A stretch of DNA of 64,000 nt from Sphingomonas sp. JC676 (GTDB taxonomy: Bacteria > Pseudomonadota > Alphaproteobacteria > Sphingomonadales > Sphingomonadaceae), in the NCBI RefSeq assembly GCF_014489075.1, contig NZ_JACTGR010000006.1, positions 62,001 to 126,000 on the forward strand, in the 5' to 3' direction. Position 1 is the stretch's first letter, and the number at the start of each line of letters is the position of its first letter. The position numbers and the translations under genes were made by a program. The notes under the pieces are model-generated. The model was not told the origin of the DNA. It did not search any database and saw only the letters and a list, made by a program, of their open reading frames with translations. Of the stretch, positions 59,149 through 64,000 are shown piece by piece.

Positions 59149-59873
59149 GCAGGCGGGATCGGAACGCGCTCGATCGCCTGGGCGAGCTGTTCGAGCCAGA
59201 GATCGGGTCCGTCCTCGACAATCGTCGAGGCGCTCTCGATCACGAAGGCGCCGCGCGCCAGATGCGGATCGCCGACCGGAAAGATGGTTGCCGGCAATTT
59301 GCCCTGGATCAGCGCGACATCGTCGGGATGCAGCCGGAGCAGCGCCGATTCGGCCTTGTCGGCAAGCAGATCGGAAGCCGCATTGATGCGTGCGACCAGG
59401 ATATCGGGTGCAACGCCGATCTCCCCGACCATCTTGCCGACGAGATGCAGCACGGTCTGGCGCAGATGCCCGGCCATGCGCTCGCGATCGAAATGTGCGG
59501 CGGTGGCCAAAGCGATCGAGACTTGTTCGAGCAACGCCGCTTCGCGTGCCTCGGTGGCCTCGAGATCGTCAAGCGCAGCGGCACGGCCTTCCTCGAACCC
59601 GGCGGCATGCGCGGCCGCGATCGGATCGACGAACGCGCTGCTGGGCGCAGGCGCCTGCTGGGCGCCCGCATCAAAGGGATTCCATCCCTCGGTCGGGTTG
59701 GCCGTGGGATCGGCAGGCGCGAAGTGGCGAGGGGACGCCGGTTCCGGCGCGGTACGGCGTCCGATCGTATCGATCGTCGACGCCGCGAACGCCACCGGAT
59801 CGCCAAAGGCGCGCTGGAGGATATGCTCGGCCGCGCGGTGGCGGCCGGCGAAACCAGGTGCGAAGCTAGACAT
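59142..59873 (-). CDS. fliH: Flagellar assembly protein FliH
   Basis: A 243-residue protein with a disordered start, a middle coiled coil with the small-residue helix typical of FliH (FVDPIAAAHAAGFEEGRAAA), and a C-terminal domain (LVGKMVGEIGVAPDILVARI; LRLHPDDVALIQGKL) similar to F1 delta subunit. FliH holds FliI at the C-ring. It overlaps both neighbours by 7-8 bases. Confidence 0.9.
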   Translation of the reverse strand: MSSFAPGFAGRHRAAEHILQRAFGDPVAFAASTIDTIGRRTAPEPASPRHFAPADPTANPTEGWNPFDAGAQQAPAPSSAFVDPIAAAHAAGFEEGRAAALDDLEATEAREAALLEQVSIALATAAHFDRERMAGHLRQTVLHLVGKMVGEIGVAPDILVARINAASDLLADKAESALLRLHPDDVALIQGKLPATIFPVGDPHLARGAFVIESASTIVEDGPDLWLEQLAQAIERVPIPPAC

Positions 59874-60876
59874 AATCGTCCTCGCCTCCGCCGCCCGGCA
59901 TCGTGATCGTGCCTTCCTTCACCAAAGCGCGCGCAGTCGCGATCATCGCCTTTTGCGCTTCGAGCACTTCTGCGAGCTTCATCGGCCCGCGTGCTTCCAT
60001 CTCGTCGCGGATGCCGTCGGCCGCGCGGCTCGACATGCAGCCGAGGAAGCGGTTGCGGACATCTTCCTCGACGCCCTTCAGCGATTTGACCAGCACTTCG
60101 CTGTCGATGCTGCGGATCAGGGTCGAGAGGTTCTTGTCGTCGAGCTCAAGCAGATTGTCGAAGACGAACATCGCCTCCTCGATCGCCTTGGCGACTTCCT
60201 TGTCGATCTTGGCGAGCTTGGGCATCACCCGCGCGCCGGTGATCTTGCGCGCGCCCTGCAGGATCTTGGCCGCTTCACGCGTGCCGCCCATCTGCAGGCC
60301 GGCGGACTTCTTGCGCGTGCCGCTCCGGCTGGTGAGCATTGCCTTCAATGTCTCGATCGCCTCAGGCGGGACCGGGCCGAGCCGCGCGACGCGGCGAAGG
60401 ATCTGCGGCTGCGCGGCCTCGGGCAGATGCTCGAAGACCTTGGCGGCGATGTCGGGATCGAGATGCGCGAGCAGCACCGCGGCGATCTGCGGATGCTCCG
60501 CCTCGATCATCGCGGCGATCTCGTCGGGCTCGTACCATTGCAGCAGCTCGAGGCCGGCCGAAGGTTGTGGCGGCATGATCCGCGCGAGCACGCCCTCGGC
60601 GCGCTCGGCGCCCAGCGCGCGGTTCATCATGCCTTCGATGCGCGGCGCCGGATCGAACTGGATGCCCGAGCGCCCGCGCGCCTTGTAGGTGAAATCGTCG
60701 AGCACCTGCTCGACCTCGGCTTCGCTGACATCGGCGACGGTGAACATCGCCTTGCCCAGATCGCGCACTTCGTCGGGATCGAGCTTCTGGAGGATCGCCG
60801 CGGCTTCCTCCTCGCCAACCAGCATCATCAGCACGGCGGCACGTTCGACGCCGTTGAAGCTGCGCAGCGCGGTCAT
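59866..60876 (-). CDS. fliG: Flagellar motor switch protein FliG
   Basis: A 336-residue C-ring protein. The N-terminal domain (ERAAVLMMLVGEEEAAAILQ) docks FliF; the armadillo middle has the EHPQ motif (MIEAEHPQIAAVLLAHLDPD); the C-terminal domain carries the torque helix with charged residues (RSIDSEVLVKSLKGVEEDVR). It overlaps fliF and fliH. The domain set is complete. Confidence 0.97.
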   Translation of the reverse strand: MTALRSFNGVERAAVLMMLVGEEEAAAILQKLDPDEVRDLGKAMFTVADVSEAEVEQVLDDFTYKARGRSGIQFDPAPRIEGMMNRALGAERAEGVLARIMPPQPSAGLELLQWYEPDEIAAMIEAEHPQIAAVLLAHLDPDIAAKVFEHLPEAAQPQILRRVARLGPVPPEAIETLKAMLTSRSGTRKKSAGLQMGGTREAAKILQGARKITGARVMPKLAKIDKEVAKAIEEAMFVFDNLLELDDKNLSTLIRSIDSEVLVKSLKGVEEDVRNRFLGCMSSRAADGIRDEMEARGPMKLAEVLEAQKAMIATARALVKEGTITMPGGGGEDDYV

Positions 60877-62549
60877 TGGCCGTCCGCCCGGATCATGTCG
60901 CGCACCGCGAGTGCGGCGCGTGCGGGATTGTCACGCGTGAAGCCACGGACCAGCCCAACGCGGTCGTCATAGCCGTTGCCGCCCTGCTGGAGCATGTCGA
61001 TGCTCACCGCCGGGGGAGCATGGTGGGCAGGACCATCCGGACCGCCAATCGCCAGTGCCGGGCGATGCGAGGCATCGTCGCGCTTCTTGAGCAGCGCCTT
61101 GGCGAGCGGCCGGACGCCGAGGAAGAGCACGAGCAGCGCGATCACCAGCGCGGTCATGTTGCGCGCGACCAGCGGCACCCAGCCGGCATCGTACCAGGCG
61201 GGGCCGCTCGTCGCCGCTTCGGTGGGCGCGGTGAACTTGCGGCTGACCACCATCACCTGGTCCTGGCGCCCGGCGTTGAAGCCGACGGCCGCCTTCACAA
61301 GCTCGTTGATCTGGTTGATCTCCACCGTGCCGCGCGGCTTGCCGGGCTCCTCGCGCAGCAGCACCGCGACCGAGAGCCGCTTGACGTTGCCGGGCGTGGC
61401 GCGGGTGACCGAGATTTCCTTGCCCGTCTCGAAGGTGCGAGCGAAGCTGTCGCTCTGCTTCTGCGTGACCGGCGGGGTGCCCGGAGGCGTGGCGCCGGCC
61501 GGAGGCACGGTCGTGCCGGCGGCAGCAGCCTGGCCCTGCGCGTTGGGCACGACCAAGGTGCTGGCGGGCGGCGGCGTGTTCGAAAGTGCGCCGGGGATGC
61601 CGCCGGGCTGCGCGCCGTCCTTCGACGTGCCGGTCCAGGCCCCCTGCTCGGCGCGGATTACCCCGCCCTGCTTGTCATAGCTCTCGCGCGTCGCCTGGCT
61701 CTCGTCCAGATCGACATCGGCCTGCACCTCGGCGGTGAAATTGCCGGCACCAACCAGGGGCGTGAGCAGCTGGATGAGCTGGGTGCGATACTTGTCCTCG
61801 ATGCGCCGCTGGAAATCGATCCGCGTGTCGCCGACGGTGGATCCGCCCGAGCCGTTTCCTGCCTTGGAGAGCAAGGCGCCCATCTGGTCGACGATCGTCA
61901 CCGCATCGGACTGCATCCCCGGCACCGAGGAGGCGACGAGGTTGACGATCGAGCGGACCTGCGACTCGCTGAGCGCACGGCCGCCCTGAAGCTTGAGGAT
62001 CACCGAAGCCGAGGGCTCGGCATGATCGCGGACGAACACCGATGCTTCGGGCGTGGCGAGATGCACGCGCGCCTCGGCCACCGAATCGATTTCCTCGATC
62101 GAGCGGGCCAGCTCGGTCTCGCGCGCCTGGCGGAGGCGTTCGCCCTCCACCGCGCGGCTGACGCCCATCGGCAGCTGGTCGAGGATCGCATAGCCGCCGG
62201 GCGCCGCCTTTGGCAGGTTTTGGCTGGCGAGCAGCATCCGCGCCTTGTGATACTGATCCTCGGCGACGGTGACCGAGCCCGAATCGTCGATGCTCGCCGA
62301 GATGTTGGCGCCCTGGAGCGCGCTGGTGATCGCCGCCTTGTCCGAATCGGTCACATTGGCGAACAGGATCCGTTGCGGCGAGGTCGCCACCGTCGACCAG
62401 GCGAGCCAGCCCGCGGCGACGATACCGACCAGGAACAGGAAAGGCAGGCTCCGCTTCACCGCGGGCTGGGCGAGGATGTCGCCCATCTGCCGCAGCGGAT
62501 TGAAGCTCGCGGGCACAGCCGCGTCGGTGGGGGTGAGTGCGTTGCTCAT
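60873..62549 (-). CDS. fliF: Flagellar MS-ring protein FliF
   Basis: A 558-residue membrane protein. Two helices (LPFLFLVGIVAAGWLAWSTV and the later MTALVIALLVLFLGVRPLAK) flank the periplasmic ring-building motifs (MLLASQNLPKAAPGGYAILD; RARVHLATPEASVFV-like EARVHLATPEASVFVRDHAE; TRATPGNVKRLSVAVLLREE). A Pro/Gly/Ala-rich insert (about 300-375) lies before the third ring motif. The C-terminal end (DNPARAALAVRDMIRADG) binds FliG. Confidence 0.97.
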   Translation of the reverse strand: MSNALTPTDAAVPASFNPLRQMGDILAQPAVKRSLPFLFLVGIVAAGWLAWSTVATSPQRILFANVTDSDKAAITSALQGANISASIDDSGSVTVAEDQYHKARMLLASQNLPKAAPGGYAILDQLPMGVSRAVEGERLRQARETELARSIEEIDSVAEARVHLATPEASVFVRDHAEPSASVILKLQGGRALSESQVRSIVNLVASSVPGMQSDAVTIVDQMGALLSKAGNGSGGSTVGDTRIDFQRRIEDKYRTQLIQLLTPLVGAGNFTAEVQADVDLDESQATRESYDKQGGVIRAEQGAWTGTSKDGAQPGGIPGALSNTPPPASTLVVPNAQGQAAAAGTTVPPAGATPPGTPPVTQKQSDSFARTFETGKEISVTRATPGNVKRLSVAVLLREEPGKPRGTVEINQINELVKAAVGFNAGRQDQVMVVSRKFTAPTEAATSGPAWYDAGWVPLVARNMTALVIALLVLFLGVRPLAKALLKKRDDASHRPALAIGGPDGPAHHAPPAVSIDMLQQGGNGYDDRVGLVRGFTRDNPARAALAVRDMIRADGQ

Positions 62550-62550
62550 A

Positions 62551-62901
62551 TCAAACCGGCATGCTCATGATGTCGCGATAGGCGGAGAGAAGCTTGTTGC
62601 GGACCTGCAGGGTGGCCTCGAAGCCGACCGAGGCCTGCTGGCGGGCGAGCATCACCTTGGCGATGTCGACCGTCTCGCCGCGCTCATAGCTTTCCGAAAG
62701 CGCGCCGGCCTCGTTCTGGCTGGCGTTCACCTGCTTGAACGCGTCCTCCATCGTCGAGGCGAAGCTGGCGGGCTTGGCCTCGGTGGCGGGACTGGCGCTG
62801 GGCGCCTGGTTGGCACGGGCGAGCGCGGCGTTGCGCTCGAGGATCTGCGAGCGGAGCGCCATCACGCGATCGACGCTCATCGAGCCGGTGATACTGGTCA
62901 T
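62551..62901 (-). CDS. fliE: Flagellar hook-basal body protein FliE
   Basis: A 116-residue helical protein. The conserved C-terminal stretch is ESYERGETVDIAKVMLARQQ followed by ASVGFEATLQVRNKLLSAYR and DIMSMPV. FliE joins the MS ring to the rod. Its start overlaps the stop of the sigma-54 activator gene by four bases; fliF follows after one base. Confidence 0.95.
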   Translation of the reverse strand: MTSITGSMSVDRVMALRSQILERNAALARANQAPSASPATEAKPASFASTMEDAFKQVNASQNEAGALSESYERGETVDIAKVMLARQQASVGFEATLQVRNKLLSAYRDIMSMPV

Positions 62902-64000
62902 GCCGATACCGCCCGGGCGATGTCATCACCTTGTTCGCGCGCCTTAGCGAGGCGATAGCGCAGCGTCCGCTCCGAGATGCCGAGCCGCTTGGCGGTCTCG
63001 ATCCGGCTGCCGTTGCAGGCCGCCAGCGTCTCGCGGATCGCATGGAATTCGTGGATCTGGACGATGTTGCTGAGCGAGCCGCCCGTATCGACGCGCCGCT
63101 CGGCAGGTCGATCGAAGATCAGATGCTCGGCCTCGATCGCATCACCCGGCGCCAGCAGCAGCGCACGCTGGATGACGTTCTCGAGCTCGCGGACATTGCC
63201 CGGCCAGTCGTGATCGATCAGGATTTCGAGCGCATCGGCGCTGATCCAGGGAAGCGTGGCGCGCGCGCCGCCGTGGCGCACGACCATTGCCGCGGCCAAC
63301 GCGGGAATGTCGCCCGGGCGTTCCGACAGCGCCTTGGTCGAGAGCGGGAAGACCGAGAGGCGGTAGTAAAGGTCGGCGCGGAAACGTCCGGCAAGGACTT
63401 CGCCCTGCAGGTCGCGATTGGCGCAGGCGATGACCCGCACGTCGATCTTCTCGGGCAGCGTGCCGCCGATCGGAACGACTTCGCGCTCCTGGAGCGCGCG
63501 CAGCAGCTTGGCCTGAAGCTGGATCGGCATCTCGGCGATCTCGTCGAGCAGCAGGGTCCCGCCATTGGCCGCGCGGAAGAAGCCCTGGCCGCCCGACGAC
63601 GCGCCGGTGAACGAGCCCTTGTGATGGCCGAACAGCATCGCCTCGAGCATCGTCTCGGGCAAAGCGGCGCAGTTGATCGCGACGAATGGCCCGTCGCGGC
63701 GCGACGATCCCATGTGGATTGCCTGGGCCAGCACTTCCTTGCCGGTGCCGGTAGGGCCGTTGATCAGGACGGTGATGTCGGAAGCGGCGATGCGTTCGGC
63801 GAGCGCGAGCAGCGCCAGACTCTCGGGATCGGCAGCAACGGGCTCGCCGGGTCCGCGGAGCATCGCGCCGACGAAACCGCTGCCGATCGCGGCGTCCTCG
63901 CTGCCATAGGAGAGGCGGGCAGGATTGCCGTCGCGGAACGGGACCGCGCTGCGTTCGCCTTCGCCCAGGATCAGCGTGCGGGCGGGCGACGGCGAGACTT
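62898..64000 (-). CDS. Sigma-54-dependent activator of flagellar genes (FlbD/FlrC-like; 5' end outside window)
   Basis: The frame is open to the window edge, giving the last 366 residues. The AAA+ domain is complete: Walker A (INGPTGTGKEVLAQAIH), the sigma-54 contact loop as GSFTGA (normally GAFTGA), Walker B (NGGTLLLDEIAEMPIQ), and arginine fingers in RFRADLYYRLSVFPL. The C-terminal Fis-type HTH is IRETLAACNGSRIETAKRLG with ISERTLRYRLAKAR. The visible N-terminal 60 residues do not show a receiver domain. The gene is coupled to fliE, so it is a flagellar activator of the FlbD/FlrC kind that should act with RpoN. Confidence 0.93.
   Translation of the reverse strand, partial: VSPSPARTLILGEGERSAVPFRDGNPARLSYGSEDAAIGSGFVGAMLRGPGEPVAADPESLALLALAERIAASDITVLINGPTGTGKEVLAQAIHMGSSRRDGPFVAINCAALPETMLEAMLFGHHKGSFTGASSGGQGFFRAANGGTLLLDEIAEMPIQLQAKLLRALQEREVVPIGGTLPEKIDVRVIACANRDLQGEVLAGRFRADLYYRLSVFPLSTKALSERPGDIPALAAAMVVRHGGARATLPWISADALEILIDHDWPGNVRELENVIQRALLLAPGDAIEAEHLIFDRPAERRVDTGGSLSNIVQIHEFHAIRETLAACNGSRIETAKRLGISERTLRYRLAKAREQGDDIARAVSA

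Noticed and set aside
57775..60972. A 1065-codon open frame on the plus strand opposite fliI, fliH and fliG
   Set aside because: It is antisense to three well-identified flagellar genes. Its product is rich in Arg, Gly and Ala without any domain. Such frames are expected opposite GC-rich coding DNA.
60876..62570. A 564-codon open frame opposite fliF
   Set aside because: fliF is certain and sits in a tight operon. The antisense product shows no recognisable sequence.
1..64000. CRISPR arrays, insertion sequences, prophage or integrase genes
   Set aside because: No regularly spaced repeats, transposase, recombinase or phage structural motifs were seen.

Overview
The window is chromosomal DNA of a GC-rich alphaproteobacterium, most likely a sphingomonad (Sphingomonas or a close relative). 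This rests on protein-level resemblance throughout, an argH-lptM-lysA cluster, a Caulobacter-type TonB-dependent receptor, a single compact fliE-to-fliS flagellar operon, and short palindromic repeats of the kind common between sphingomonad genes. There is no rRNA operon, prophage, insertion sequence or CRISPR array. One tRNA gene (Gln, CTG) is present. Coding density is high and no gene-free gap exceeds about 300 bases.

Region by region. 1-5 kb: the 3' part of gltB, a small exported protein, a DUF2007-like protein, a glutathione S-transferase and a PEBP-family protein. 5-10.3 kb: an SDR oxidoreductase, two tiny translationally coupled membrane proteins behind a sigma-54-type promoter, a diguanylate cyclase, a periplasmic peroxiredoxin, phospholipase A1 and hisN. 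10.4-15.4 kb: two exported esterases and an AsmA-family protein. 15.5-20.9 kb: rpmI-rplT, a terminator, then an acetyltransferase coupled to pheS-pheT, and a second SDR. 20.9-28.4 kb: a propeller-type sensor kinase with its LuxR-type response regulator, a DoxX-like protein, a wHTH protein ending in a half receiver domain, and an operon ohr - CXXS thioredoxin-like protein - alpha/beta hydrolase. 28.5-38.6 kb: phoD, a LysR regulator, a TonB receptor with a coupled exported protein, glycerate kinase, a lactate-permease-family transporter and a FrnE-like DsbA protein. A 15-bp palindrome recurs at three promoter positions here. 38.6-48.9 kb: a phospholipase D/cardiolipin-synthase-like protein, rpoZ, rlmE, ppx/gppA, tRNA-Gln, a TlpA-like lipoprotein, argH-lptM-lysA, a siroheme-type dehydrogenase, a CorA/ZntB transporter, a receiver protein and an FMN reductase. 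48.9-64 kb: a minus-strand flagellar operon running from a sigma-54 activator (cut by the window end) through fliE, F, G, H, I, J, K, L, M, N, O, P, Q, R, flhB, fliD and fliS.

How the parts may work together. The flagellar operon encodes the MS ring, switch, export ATPase, export gate, hook-length control, filament cap and filament chaperone. Most of its junctions overlap by 1-8 bases, so translation is probably coupled, and inverted repeats have entered only two junctions (fliI/fliJ and fliQ/fliR). The 28.5-38 kb region looks like a locally controlled uptake module. The TonB receptor would import a ligand across the outer membrane, the LctP-type permease would carry a small hydroxy-acid across the inner membrane, and glycerate kinase would phosphorylate it. 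The LysR protein and the shared palindrome are the obvious candidates for control.

The observations I consider most worth checking are the three-site palindrome, the sigma-54-type promoter in front of the two tiny membrane proteins, the FliM that lacks the usual CheY-binding N-terminus, the palindromic repeat read in frame inside pheT, and the inverted repeat that would hide the ohr ribosome binding site.
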